A stretch of DNA of 64,000 nt, from NCBI RefSeq assembly GCF_020164585.1, contig NZ_JAIQZF010000004.1:1-64000 (forward strand). The letters run 5' to 3'. Positions 33,463 to 42,056 of the stretch are shown piece by piece (positions within the stretch are counted from its first letter, which is position 1; every line of letters begins with the position of its first letter). Under the pieces are notes generated by a model. The model had not been told where the DNA came from and did not search any database. It saw nothing but the letters and a program-made list of their open reading frames with translations. The position numbers and the translations under genes were made by a program. Source of the stretch: Psychroflexus curvus (GTDB taxonomy: Bacteria; Bacteroidota; Bacteroidia; Flavobacteriales; Flavobacteriaceae).

Positions 33463-34548
33463 ATGACAAAACGAAAACTCAGAATCAACGGCCATTCTCA
33501 CCTTCTACCTTATCCGAAAGAAATTCCTGATTTCATGAGGGAAAAGGAAATTTTCTGGATCGATGAAGATAAAAAATTCATGCTTCAAAAAGGATGGAAG
33601 CGTCCTGTTACCGATTCTAGTTTTTTTCTGAACGAAAAGCTGGAGTGGATGGAGCGTTACAACATCGACCATGCTGTTGTTCTCAACTTGTCTCAGCTTT
33701 ACGGAAACGGACTTCGTGTAGAAGAAATGAAAAAAGCCCTGCGTTTTCAAAATGATTTCAATGCCAAAATTCAACAAAATCACCCCGATAAATTCACCTG
33801 TGGGTTTGTCGTTCATCCCGGTTTTGTGCGAGGTGCCCTCTGGGAAATTGAGCGCTGCGTGGAAGAGCTGGACCTGAAATTGCTTTGCCTGCCAACTCAT
33901 TATATGGATAGCATAGGCACCTGGCGATGTATTTTTGATGAAGAAAATGAACCCATTTTTGAACTGGCGAGCAAGTACAATCTGGCAGTTGAAATTCATC
34001 CCTACGACGGGGAAAAATTCATCAAACTCGAAAACACGTCCTGGCGCTTTCACCTCATCTGGATGCTGGCTCAGTGTGCGGATGCGTATCACTTTTTAAC
34101 CTTAAACGGCTATCCGGACAAGTATCCTAATATGCGGGTATGTTTTGCACACGGAGGACAACTGGCACAGATTAATCTGGGTCGACGAATCCAGGGTTTT
34201 GATGGAAGGCCAGATTTGTTTGAAGGTAAAGTTCACCCCAGAAAATCGGTTGGACATAAAAATATATTCTTTGACACCCTGGTTCACGATACCCGGTCTT
34301 TAAAACTGCTTTTAGAAAACCAAAAAAGCTCTCAGATTCTTGCTGGCCTTGATGATCCCTATCCACTGGGCGAAATGGAAAGCGAGCCGCAATCTTCCTA
34401 TCCTGGTAAAATATTGGATCTGGCTTTAGAGCAAAACGTCATCACCGAAATAGAAAAAGAAGAAATCTGGTCGGATAACGTTCTGCAGTGGCTTTTTGGT
34501 GACGATCAGAAGAAAAAAGAAGAATTAGTCAATAAGATCATCAGTTAA
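33463..34548 (+). CDS. ACMSD-type amidohydrolase (aminocarboxymuconate-semialdehyde decarboxylase)
   Basis: A 361-residue zinc-dependent decarboxylase of the amidohydrolase superfamily. In tryptophan breakdown, ACMSD removes CO2 from 2-amino-3-carboxymuconate 6-semialdehyde, steering it away from NAD synthesis. Visible metal and catalytic motifs are INGHSHLLPYP (His-x-His near the N terminus), LAVEIHPYDG (His), CFAHGGQLAQINLGRR (His, with the Arg used for carboxylate binding) and GLDDPYPLGE (Asp). The presence of kynU and kmo 3-4 kb upstream supports this role, but the 3-hydroxyanthranilate dioxygenase gene is not in this window. The next gene begins on the last base of its stop. Confidence 0.86.
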   Translation: MTKRKLRINGHSHLLPYPKEIPDFMREKEIFWIDEDKKFMLQKGWKRPVTDSSFFLNEKLEWMERYNIDHAVVLNLSQLYGNGLRVEEMKKALRFQNDFNAKIQQNHPDKFTCGFVVHPGFVRGALWEIERCVEELDLKLLCLPTHYMDSIGTWRCIFDEENEPIFELASKYNLAVEIHPYDGEKFIKLENTSWRFHLIWMLAQCADAYHFLTLNGYPDKYPNMRVCFAHGGQLAQINLGRRIQGFDGRPDLFEGKVHPRKSVGHKNIFFDTLVHDTRSLKLLLENQKSSQILAGLDDPYPLGEMESEPQSSYPGKILDLALEQNVITEIEKEEIWSDNVLQWLFGDDQKKKEELVNKIIS

Positions 34549-35189
34549 TGGATTTTATCCCTTCAAAACTTCAAACCTACGTAGAAGCAAATTCAGAAGA
34601 CGAACCCGAATTACTTCAGCAATTGACTAAAGAAACCTGGCAAAAAGTGCTTCAGCCTAGAATGCTCAGCGGACATTATCAAGGAAGGTTACTGAGCTTA
34701 ATCTCAAAATTAGTTCATCCAACATCTGTTTTAGAAATAGGCACTTATACTGGCTACTCGGCTTTAAGTTTAGCTGAAGGCCTTTCAGAGAAAGGAAAAC
34801 TTCACACCATAGACCGCAATGAAGAACTCTATGATTTACAAAGAAAATACTTCGATCTCAGCGGATATGGAGAGCAAATTATCCAATATACGGGAGATGC
34901 AAGACAAATAGTTCCTGAAATCGATGCTGAATTTGATTTGGTTTTTATCGATGCCGACAAATCCTCTTATCCGCTTTATTTTGAACTGATTATCGATAAA
35001 CTGAAACCTGGTGGACTTATTTTATCGGATAACGTGTTATGGAGCGGAAAGGTTATTGAAAAACTTGATCCAAAAGATAAGGACACTAAAGCTTTACTGA
35101 ACTATAATCTGAAACTGAAAGAGGACCCCAGAGTAGAGACTGTCTTATTACCCGTTAGAGACGGATTTACCATCTCCAGAAAACGATAA
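34548..35189 (+). CDS. Class I SAM-dependent O-methyltransferase (COMT-like)
   Basis: A 213-residue methyltransferase of the caffeoyl-CoA/catechol O-methyltransferase family. It has motif I VLEIGTYTGYSALSLAEGL (SAM binding), acidic motif II LHTIDRNEEL, the metal-binding FDLVFIDADKSSYPLYFE, and GGLILSDNVLWSGKV carrying the remaining Asp/Asn metal ligands. The probable substrate is a catechol-like molecule. Its location right after ACMSD (start and stop share one base) points to an aromatic compound, but this is only positional evidence. Confidence 0.9.
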   Translation: MDFIPSKLQTYVEANSEDEPELLQQLTKETWQKVLQPRMLSGHYQGRLLSLISKLVHPTSVLEIGTYTGYSALSLAEGLSEKGKLHTIDRNEELYDLQRKYFDLSGYGEQIIQYTGDARQIVPEIDAEFDLVFIDADKSSYPLYFELIIDKLKPGGLILSDNVLWSGKVIEKLDPKDKDTKALLNYNLKLKEDPRVETVLLPVRDGFTISRKR

Positions 35190-35252
35190 GAATTAGTGAA
35201 ATTTTTGGTTTAATTTAATGGTTTATACAGAACTTATATAGGTCAGGTTAAA

Positions 35253-35260
35253 TATATTTG
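35253..35260 (+). promoter_or_regulatory. Minus-7 box of the TonB-receptor operon
   Basis: TATATTTG matches TAnnTTTG. The start would be near 35264-35268, only about 10 bases before the proposed ATC start at 35275. No minus-33 TTG stands out. Confidence 0.55.
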
Positions 35261-35274
35261 ACCAAAAATAAGCA

Positions 35275-37632
35275 ATCAGACTTCTATCCCATTTTCTATT
35301 TCTTTTTTTGGTTCATCTTGGCTTCGGACAGAGCTTTGAATTAGCAGGAACAGTCACCGGCATTTCCGGCCAACCTATATCTGGAGGAAGTATACTTATT
35401 ATAAAAAAAGACCTGGGAACCGTCACCAATAGGAATGGAAATTACTCTATTCAACTTACAGGAGGCACTTATATAGTGAAGGTTACTTACCTGGGTTACA
35501 AACCTGTTGAAAAGCAGATCAAGCTAAATTCAGACCAAACACTAAACTTCACTATCATACCACAGACGGAAAACCTCGAAGAAGTCATTGTCACCGATAA
35601 TATAGAGGGCATCAACATAAGGGATCCTGAAATGAGTGTTAGTAAACTCGATGCTTCCAGCATAAAAAAAATCCCTGTTATTTTTGGTGAAGTAGACGTG
35701 ATTCGCTCTTTGCTCCAACTTCCTGGAGTTTCCAATGCTGGTGAAGGGGCTTCCGGCTTCAACGTAAGAGGTGGTGCTACAGATCAAAATTTGATATTGA
35801 TCGATGATGCTTTGGTATATAATTCCTCTCACCTCTTCGGATTTTTCTCCATCTTCAACGCAGATGCTGTTGATAATTTAAAACTTTACAAAGGTGGCAT
35901 TCCTGCCAGTTATGGGGGAAGAGTCGCATCGGTTTTGGATATTCAACAAAAAACAGGCAACAGCCAAAAACTTAAAGGCCAAGGAGGCATCGGAGTCATT
36001 TCAAGTAAACTGACTTTGGAAGGCCCCATTCAAAAAAATAAAAGTTCATTTTTTTTAAGTGGCCGTGGGACTTATGCCCATCTTTTTTTAAAATTGACAG
36101 ACAATGCCAATTCCGCGTATTTCTACGATTTGAACACTAAATTGAATTTCAATATCGATGAGCAAAATTCCTTGAATTTTTCTGGCTATTATGGTTTGGA
36201 CTACGTCAATATCAATGATAGTTTCACCAATATTTACGGCAATGCATTTGGTATCTTGAACTGGGAGCACCAATTTAATGAAGATATAAAATCGAGTTTA
36301 AATTTTTCCTACAGCCAATATGACTATGAGCTGGACCTGGCCCTGGTAGGATTCAATTTTCAAAATGACATTTCCAACTTCGATTTAAGTTATCAAATTG
36401 ACCAGGTCATCCATCCGGATTTGAGTCTATCTTATGGACTAAGTACTATTCGATATACTGTTAACCCAGGGATAATTGTACCAACTACTCCAGAATCTCC
36501 TATTAATCCAAGACAACTGAATAATAAATACGCTTTTGATAATGCTGCTTTTGTTTCTGTGAGTCAGTCCTTGAGTGAAAGAATAAACGTCCAGTATGGT
36601 ATGAGAGTCAGTGCTTTTTTGAGAATGCAAGACAAATCTATCGATAGTTATGCGAACGATAATCCGTTGTTATATGATAATATTCGAGATATTTATGTGG
36701 AAGCTGAACCTATTGAAACTATAAGTGGCAATACTTCCAAAGTGAATAAAAGCTATTTCAATTTAGAACCTAGATTAGGCATATCTTATGTTTTGGACGA
36801 TAACACGTCTATAAAAGCAAGTTATAACAGAATGGTGCAAAACCTACATTTGCTATCCAATACTTCATCCCCTACTCCATTTGATGTGTGGACTCCGAGT
36901 GGAACTTACATCAAGCCTCAAAAGTTAGATCAATATGCCTTAGGCTTTTTTAAAGATTTTGAAAACATTCCCTTTACTTTTGAAACCGAAGTCTTCTACA
37001 AGAGCATCAACAACAGAATTGACTATATAGATGGTGCCAATTTGATTGCCAATGATGCTATAGAACGCGTGATCCTAAATGGCGAAAGCAGAGCTTATGG
37101 CCTTGAATTTTACCTTAAGAAAAACACGGGGAAACTCACGGGCTGGCTGTCCTATACCTTATCCAGAAGCGAGCAGCGCACCCCAGGAAGAACCCAGGGT
37201 GAAATTGGTATCAACAACGGAGAATGGTATCTCAACGGTTATGATAAAACGCATGACATCTCTTTGACCAGCAGTTACGAACTCAGTGATAAGTGGGTGT
37301 TGAATAGCAATTTTGTGCTACAAACCGGACGTCCAGTTAATTTTCCTGTGGGTCAGTTTGAATTTCAGGATCTTAATATTCCTGTGTTTGAAGGCAGAAA
37401 CTTAAATCGGTTACCAACTTTTCACAGATTGGATGTATCTGCAACTTACACGCCGGAACAGAAAAACAAAAAGTGGACTTCGTCATGGAATTTTGGAATT
37501 TACAATGTGTATAACCGAAGAAATGCAGCTTCCCTTAACTTTGAGCAAAACACAAGCACAGGTCAAAATGAAGCCGTAAGATTTTCTATTTTTGGAATAG
37601 TACCTTCTGTGAGTTATAGCTTTAAATTTTAA
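35275..37632 (+). CDS. TonB-dependent receptor with carboxypeptidase-like N-terminal domain
   Basis: An outer-membrane receptor of about 785 residues that imports a ligand with energy from TonB. The order is: signal peptide, CarboxypepD-regulatory-like domain (ELAGTVTGISGQPISGGSIL ... TYIVKVTYLGYKPVEKQI), TonB plug (about 115-225, FNVRGGATDQNLILIDDAL), then the beta-barrel ending FSIFGIVPSVSYSFKF. No ATG or GTG precedes the signal peptide in frame; the first TTG is at 35308. Reading back from it gives IRLLSHFLFLFLVHLGFGQ, a perfect signal peptide whose first codon is ATC (35275), with a stop two codons before. The start is therefore an unusual ATC, a mutated ATG, or a sequence error. It is followed without a gap by a DUF4249 gene. 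Confidence 0.85.
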   Translation: MRLLSHFLFLFLVHLGFGQSFELAGTVTGISGQPISGGSILIIKKDLGTVTNRNGNYSIQLTGGTYIVKVTYLGYKPVEKQIKLNSDQTLNFTIIPQTENLEEVIVTDNIEGINIRDPEMSVSKLDASSIKKIPVIFGEVDVIRSLLQLPGVSNAGEGASGFNVRGGATDQNLILIDDALVYNSSHLFGFFSIFNADAVDNLKLYKGGIPASYGGRVASVLDIQQKTGNSQKLKGQGGIGVISSKLTLEGPIQKNKSSFFLSGRGTYAHLFLKLTDNANSAYFYDLNTKLNFNIDEQNSLNFSGYYGLDYVNINDSFTNIYGNAFGILNWEHQFNEDIKSSLNFSYSQYDYELDLALVGFNFQNDISNFDLSYQIDQVIHPDLSLSYGLSTIRYTVNPGIIVPTTPESPINPRQLNNKYAFDNAAFVSVSQSLSERINVQYGMRVSAFLRMQDKSIDSYANDNPLLYDNIRDIYVEAEPIETISGNTSKVNKSYFNLEPRLGISYVLDDNTSIKASYNRMVQNLHLLSNTSSPTPFDVWTPSGTYIKPQKLDQYALGFFKDFENIPFTFETEVFYKSINNRIDYIDGANLIANDAIERVILNGESRAYGLEFYLKKNTGKLTGWLSYTLSRSEQRTPGRTQGEIGINNGEWYLNGYDKTHDISLTSSYELSDKWVLNSNFVLQTGRPVNFPVGQFEFQDLNIPVFEGRNLNRLPTFHRLDVSATYTPEQKNKKWTSSWNFGIYNVYNRRNAASLNFEQNTSTGQNEAVRFSIFGIVPSVSYSFKF

Positions 37633-38445
37633 ATGATGCGAAAACTTTTAATTTTACTGGGATTTGTAAGTCTGTTCATCGCCTGCGAAGACGTTGTTGA
37701 AGTCGACCTGGAAGAAGCACAGCCAAGACTTGTAGTCGATGCTATTTTGCAGTGGGAAAAAGGAACTACTGGTAAAAATCAGACGATAAAGCTTAGTCGT
37801 ACGCGTGGTTTTTTTGAAGAGGAGCCCAGGCCAGTTTCAGGAGCTAGAGTTGTGGTGAGCAGCAATTCAAATGTGGAATTCAATTTTGAGGAAATTTCTC
37901 CAGGTGAATATGTCACTAGTAGTTTCGAACCAGAGCTAAATGAGTTTTATAGCCTAAGGATAGAGCTTAATGGTGACGTCTACAGTGCAGAGGAAACACT
38001 GAAACCTGTAGTTCCCATAGATTTAATAGAACAAATCGATCAGGGTGGATTCTCTGGTGAAGATATCGAACTTAAAGCTTTTTATACAGACCCTGAAGGC
38101 GAAGAAAATTACTATTTATTCAAATTCTTCGCGCCATTTTTAGCGTTTCCAGACTTGTCAGTATTTGATGATGAGTTTAATGATGGCAACCAGATATTTG
38201 GACTATTTTCAGAAGAAGACCTCGAGCCTGGAATGGATGTTAGCATTCAATTGCATGGAATTTCAAAAGAGTATTATAATTTCTTGGAAATATTACTGGC
38301 TCAGGCCGGAAGTGCCGGTGGCCCTTTTGAAACGCAACCGGCCACCGTAAGAGGGAATATTAAAAATGAAAAGGATGCTGACGAATTAATTTTTGGTTAT
38401 TTTGGACTTTCAGAAGTCGATAAAGTTATTTATACAGTTCAGTAA
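37633..38445 (+). CDS. DUF4249 lipoprotein, partner of the TonB receptor
   Basis: A 270-residue lipoprotein with lipobox FIAC (Cys18). The opening CEDVVEVDLEEAQPRLVVDA is the DUF4249 signature, followed by beta-strand-rich sequence. DUF4249 genes in Bacteroidota almost always follow a carboxypeptidase-domain TonB receptor, like SusD follows SusC, and probably sit at the cell surface to help with ligand capture. The start follows the receptor stop directly. The stop overlaps the murQ ATG by one base, so these genes are translationally coupled. Confidence 0.9.
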   Translation: MMRKLLILLGFVSLFIACEDVVEVDLEEAQPRLVVDAILQWEKGTTGKNQTIKLSRTRGFFEEEPRPVSGARVVVSSNSNVEFNFEEISPGEYVTSSFEPELNEFYSLRIELNGDVYSAEETLKPVVPIDLIEQIDQGGFSGEDIELKAFYTDPEGEENYYLFKFFAPFLAFPDLSVFDDEFNDGNQIFGLFSEEDLEPGMDVSIQLHGISKEYYNFLEILLAQAGSAGGPFETQPATVRGNIKNEKDADELIFGYFGLSEVDKVIYTVQ

Positions 38446-39266
38446 TGAGTAAAGAGATTCAAAAAATCACAGAGCAGTCTTCAAAATACAGACATTTAGA
38501 AAAGATGTCAACCCAAGAGCTATTAAAGAATATCAATGCAGAGGATCAGTTAGTTCCGCTAGCCGTTCAGAGGGAAATTCAATCCATAGAAGATGTGGTT
38601 GAAGTGATTGTAAAACAATTTCAGAAGGGAGGAAAATTATTTTACATCGGAGCAGGCACCAGCGGCCGTCTCGGCATACTGGATGCCAGTGAATGCCCTC
38701 CCACTTTTGGAGTTCCTGCGGAATTGGTAAACGGCCTGATAGCCGGCGGTGACAAGGCCATTAGAAAAGCGGTAGAACATGCCGAGGATGACACCAAACA
38801 GGCCTGGCGAGATCTGGAAGCCCATCACATTCAAAAAGAAGATGTCGTGATAGGAATTGCTGCCTCAGGGACTACACCTTATGTAGTTGGCGGACTGGAG
38901 GCTTGCCAGAGTAAAGGAATTATAACAGGATGCATTGTCTGTAACCCTCATTCACCCATCTCCAAAGTTTCAGATTTTCCTGTTGAAGTGATTGTAGGTC
39001 CAGAATTTGTCACGGGAAGTTCAAGAATGAAAGCAGGAACCGCTCAAAAGCTGGTGCTCAACATGATTACAACTTCAGTCATGATAAAATTAGGGCGTGT
39101 AAAAGATAATAAAATGGTAGATATGCAACTGAGCAATGCCAAACTCAAAAAACGTGGTAGACTTTTGATTTCTGAAGCTTTAGGAGTTTCAGAAGAAAAA
39201 GCTGCTGAACTGTTGAAAACTCACGGAAGTGTGAGAAAAGCTATTGAACATGAAACACACCAATAA
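38445..39266 (+). CDS. murQ: N-acetylmuramic acid 6-phosphate etherase
   Basis: Cleaves the lactyl ether of MurNAc 6-phosphate to GlcNAc 6-phosphate and D-lactate during cell-wall recycling or use of environmental MurNAc. The 273-residue SIS-domain protein has the motifs YIGAGTSGRLGILDASECPPTFG (with the catalytic Glu region in GGDKAIRKAVEHAEDD), GIAASGTTPYVVGGLE, FVTGSSRMKAGTAQKLVLNM and a C-terminal helical domain (EALGVSEEKAAELLKTHGSVR). It is slightly shorter than E. coli MurQ (298). It overlaps the next gene by 17 bases. The link to a TonB receptor suggests use of an outside substrate. Confidence 0.94.
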   Translation: MSKEIQKITEQSSKYRHLEKMSTQELLKNINAEDQLVPLAVQREIQSIEDVVEVIVKQFQKGGKLFYIGAGTSGRLGILDASECPPTFGVPAELVNGLIAGGDKAIRKAVEHAEDDTKQAWRDLEAHHIQKEDVVIGIAASGTTPYVVGGLEACQSKGIITGCIVCNPHSPISKVSDFPVEVIVGPEFVTGSSRMKAGTAQKLVLNMITTSVMIKLGRVKDNKMVDMQLSNAKLKKRGRLLISEALGVSEEKAAELLKTHGSVRKAIEHETHQ

Positions 39267-39474
39267 AGAAACCTTAGCCAGAGGTGTGAAATTTCTTGCA
39301 GGCGCTCTACCACTTGCGTTTATAGGTCCTGCTGTGATTTTTAGTGCGTTCAACAATCAAGACAAACCTTTGTATTGGCCGATTTTAATTCTGGGTTTAT
39401 TGGCTTGTGCAGGAGCTATTTTTTTGATGTTTTTAGGTATAAAAACTTTAATGAAAGCCTTGTTTAACGATTGA
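39250..39474 (+). CDS. DUF6095 family small membrane protein
   Basis: A 74-residue protein, from the ATG at 39250 (MKHTNKETLARG), with two membrane spans (FLAGALPLAFIGPAVIFSAF and PILILGLLACAGAIFLMFLGI) and the conserved N-terminal TNKETLARGVKFL. Its start lies inside the murQ 3-prime end. This small family is common in Flavobacteriaceae and has no known function. A TTG two codons earlier is less likely. Confidence 0.85.
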   Translation: MKHTNKETLARGVKFLAGALPLAFIGPAVIFSAFNNQDKPLYWPILILGLLACAGAIFLMFLGIKTLMKALFND

Positions 39475-39519
39475 TTGTAGCTAATCAGTCTATTTTGAAG
39501 ATTGAAAATCAAAGTTTTA

Positions 39520-39662
39520 TTTCACGCAAATCTGCCTGTGTGTAACTTCGGCAAACAGGGTAGGCAAAGAAAAACGCAAAGCCACGCAGATAATTAATAA
39601 TAATCATCACTATATAAATTGCTTCCTTTGCGATAAGCTTAGCGATCTTAGCGTGAAAACGT
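39520..39662. repeat. CGCAAAG-type dispersed intergenic repeat with a nested palindromic insert
   Basis: TTTCACGCAAA ... GAAAAACGCAAAGCCACGCAG and the mirror phrase CTTTGCGATAAGCTTAGCG ... TTAGCGTGAAAAC are parts of a repeat seen between many Bacteroidota genes. Bases 39531-39564 interrupt it with TCTGCCTG ... CAGGGTAGG, flanked by CAAA on both sides (39527-39530 and 39565-39568). No gene is present. Confidence 0.55.
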
Positions 39663-39705
39663 TTGAGACATAATGATACTGAACCGTTACTTTTGGTTTA
39701 ATAAT

Positions 39706-40575
39706 CTACTCCTTAAACGGTTTTTTAAGCTGATTCCAAAAGTCCTGAGGATAGTTTTCATCATTCTCAAACCCAAGCTCAATATCTTTCCCATCTTCAG
39801 GAACATGAGCGGTTCCAAACAGATAATCCCAAAGACTCAGGCTTAAACCAAAATTCATTCCGTAAGGCCGTGCTTCTGGCAAAGCTTTGGAATGGTGCCA
39901 GATGTGCATTTTAGGATTGTTGAATATGTATTTAAAAGGTCCATAATCCCACCCCACATTGGCATGATTGAGGTGCCCTACTAAAACACCAAACATATGA
40001 ACAATAAAAAATTCCTGAATTCCAAAACCTATCATGGCCAAAGGAACGTATTGAATCACTTTATAGACAATAGTCTCCATGAAATGAAATCTGAATTGGG
40101 CTGCAAATCCCATTTCTTTTACGCTATGATGGACTTTATGAAATTTCCACAACCAGGAACGCTTATGTAACTGGATATGCACATTCCATTGTATAAAATC
40201 GGCTACCAAAAACATGATTAAAAACTGAGACCAAACCGGGAAATTCTGGACTTGAAAGGCGACCAGATTTTCTATCCCAAAAAGACCCAAAAAGTCATTA
40301 AATAATTCAACGAATACGTTGGAAATTGCGTTATAACCAATGAGTGAGAAAATAAAAAAGTTGAAAAACACATAAAAAACGTCCAGCCAAAAGCCTTTTC
40401 TGATGATTTTCTGGTCTTTTCGCCAGGGGATGATGATTTCCATAAAAAGCACCAAAAACGAAAGTCCAATCAGCCACCAAAAGTAGTTGGTAAGTGAAGG
40501 ATTTTGAATTTCATTCATTAAGTAGTTGAAATATCCACTGAATGAATTTAAAAAGATGTCAACATATTTTTCCAT
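39706..40575 (-). CDS. Sterol desaturase / fatty acid hydroxylase family protein
   Basis: A 289-residue integral membrane di-iron oxygenase. The histidine clusters are WNVHIQLHKRSWLWKFHKVHHSV, HLNHANVGW and KMHIWHHSKALPEARPYG, set between four or five membrane spans. Relatives hydroxylate or desaturate lipids, sterols or carotenoids. The substrate here is unknown. The ATG at 40575 is preferred over the TTG at 40587, because a minus-7 box (40583-40590) overlaps the latter. It is monocistronic. Confidence 0.9.
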   Translation of the reverse strand: MEKYVDIFLNSFSGYFNYLMNEIQNPSLTNYFWWLIGLSFLVLFMEIIIPWRKDQKIIRKGFWLDVFYVFFNFFIFSLIGYNAISNVFVELFNDFLGLFGIENLVAFQVQNFPVWSQFLIMFLVADFIQWNVHIQLHKRSWLWKFHKVHHSVKEMGFAAQFRFHFMETIVYKVIQYVPLAMIGFGIQEFFIVHMFGVLVGHLNHANVGWDYGPFKYIFNNPKMHIWHHSKALPEARPYGMNFGLSLSLWDYLFGTAHVPEDGKDIELGFENDENYPQDFWNQLKKPFKE

Positions 40576-40582
40576 AACGATT

Positions 40583-40590
40583 TGCAAAAT
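40583..40590 (-). promoter_or_regulatory. Minus-7 box of the sterol desaturase family gene
   Basis: The minus strand reads TAATTTTG (TAnnTTTG), seven bases before the ATG, so the transcript is nearly leaderless. Confidence 0.6.
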
Positions 40591-40749
40591 TAAGACCTCA
40601 GCTTGAGTTATAATGTATCATAAATCACAATAGTCTTTTAAATTTTAAATCGGGAATAATGCTTACATTATTTGTAAAATAAAGCCTGTCGTCCTCTTGA
40701 AAAGCTGTATTTTTATTTCTATCGAGAATGTCGAACCTATACTAAGACT

Positions 40750-41508
40750 ATGGATTTTAAAAATAAAAATGTATTGATTACAGGAGCTTCAAGAGGAATA
40801 GGAAAAGCCACCGCTATCGCTTTTGCCAGCAAAGGAGCTAAAGTTGGTATCAATTTCAGAAGTCGGGTGGATGAAGCTAAAAAAACACTTGCCGAACTTT
40901 CTGGAGAAGGGCATCGTCTTTTCCAGAGGGATATTTCAGAAAAGGAAGAAGCAAAAGCACTCATCGATGATTTTATAAACCAATATGAAAAAATAGATGT
41001 GCTGGTTAATAACGCAGGAATAGCGGTATCACACAACATAGATGAGGCAAGCTTCGACGACTGGACTTCGGCCTGGGAAACAACCTTACAAACCAATCTG
41101 TTTGCAGCAGCTAACTTGTCTTACTTAGCGGCTCAACACATGCTAACATCTGGAGGAGGTCATATCGTCAATGTGTCTTCCAGAGGTGCCTTTCGAGGAG
41201 AACCCGATCAGCCAGCCTATGGAGCCAGTAAAGCTGGTCTAAATGCGTTGAGCCAATCTTTGGCCAAAAAGTTAGCTCCGCATAAGATTTATGTAGGCGT
41301 CGTAGCCCCTGGATTTACAGAAACAGATATGGCAACGGAAACCCTGACTCCAGACAAAAAAGAAAACATGCTCAAAGAAACTCCGTTTCACCGTATGGCC
41401 AAACCCGAAGAAGTCGCCCATGCCATTTTATTTCTGGCATCGGATGAAGCTGCTTACTCTTCTGGGACTATCATAGACGTGAATGGAGCTAGTTATCTGA
41501 GAAGTTAG
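40750..41508 (+). CDS. SDR oxidoreductase (3-ketoacyl-ACP reductase-like)
   Basis: A 252-residue classical short-chain dehydrogenase. It has LITGASRGIGKATAIAF (NADP-binding TGxxxGIG), the DVLVNNAGIAV motif, catalytic Ser in IVNVSSRGAFRG, Tyr/Lys in PAYGASKAGLNAL, and the C-terminal GTIIDVNGASYL. It resembles FabG and related alcohol or ketone reductases. No fatty-acid synthesis gene is adjacent, so the substrate is open. It is convergent with the methyltransferase-like gene after three bases. Confidence 0.9.
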   Translation: MDFKNKNVLITGASRGIGKATAIAFASKGAKVGINFRSRVDEAKKTLAELSGEGHRLFQRDISEKEEAKALIDDFINQYEKIDVLVNNAGIAVSHNIDEASFDDWTSAWETTLQTNLFAAANLSYLAAQHMLTSGGGHIVNVSSRGAFRGEPDQPAYGASKAGLNALSQSLAKKLAPHKIYVGVVAPGFTETDMATETLTPDKKENMLKETPFHRMAKPEEVAHAILFLASDEAAYSSGTIIDVNGASYLRS

Positions 41509-41511
41509 AAC

Positions 41512-41955
41512 TCAAAATTTAGGAAAAAACCGACCGACCTTTGACTTGTATGCCTTGTAATCCTTAAAAGAGTTTTCAAGAAGGGATTCTTCGTAACGCG
41601 TTTTGTAATAAAATAATGCTAAAGTCGACAGACTGACGCAAAGCTTATAACCATCGCCAAGCCAAAACGAAAAGCAAAACATAAAGATCAATATCCCCGT
41701 ATAAATAGGGTGCCGACTCCATTTAAAAACTCCTTTTGTTATCAGCTTGGAATTTGGCTTTGGTGTTGGAAATGGAGACAGTTGAAAATTCAATTGTAAG
41801 AAAGCTATGCCAGAAATAACAACCCCAAAAATACCTGGATATAACCAAATAAAATGTTCTATAAAACTGATCGAAAACCAGTTTACGTTTAAAAAATAAA
41901 CTAGCATCAGGAAAAACTGAATGGCAACTAGAATAACATCTTTGGTTTTGGGCAT
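41512..41955 (-). CDS. Isoprenylcysteine methyltransferase/PEMT-like membrane protein
   Basis: A 147-residue integral membrane protein with about four spans. The C-terminal signature LITKGVFKWSRHPIYTGILIF ... YKTRYEESLLENSFKDYKAYKSKVGRFFP matches the ICMT/phospholipid methyltransferase family (RHPxY motif and EExxL). The bacterial substrates are mostly unknown. It is divergent from hemN, with its own minus-7 box at 41970-41977. Confidence 0.85.
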   Translation of the reverse strand: MPKTKDVILVAIQFFLMLVYFLNVNWFSISFIEHFIWLYPGIFGVVISGIAFLQLNFQLSPFPTPKPNSKLITKGVFKWSRHPIYTGILIFMFCFSFWLGDGYKLCVSLSTLALFYYKTRYEESLLENSFKDYKAYKSKVGRFFPKF

Positions 41956-41969
41956 ATTACCTTTTTATA

Positions 41970-41977
41970 CAAAGATA
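41970..41977 (-). promoter_or_regulatory. Minus-7 box of the ICMT-like gene
   Basis: The minus strand reads TATCTTTG (TAnnTTTG), 14 bases before the ATG. Confidence 0.5.
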
Positions 41978-42048
41978 ACAACTTATACAATGCTGAAATT
42001 TTTCGCAGATTTCTGATTTATATCATTTTAAGAAATGATGTATCGGGC

Positions 42049-42056
42049 TATTTTTG
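42049..42056 (+). promoter_or_regulatory. Minus-7 box of hemN
   Basis: TATTTTTG matches TAnnTTTG, 17 bases before the ATG at 42074. A possible FNR-like site was looked for and none was obvious. Confidence 0.5.

Noticed and set aside
33505-34092. 195-residue minus-strand frame
   Set aside because: Antisense shadow of the ACMSD gene, which has full family motifs on the plus strand.
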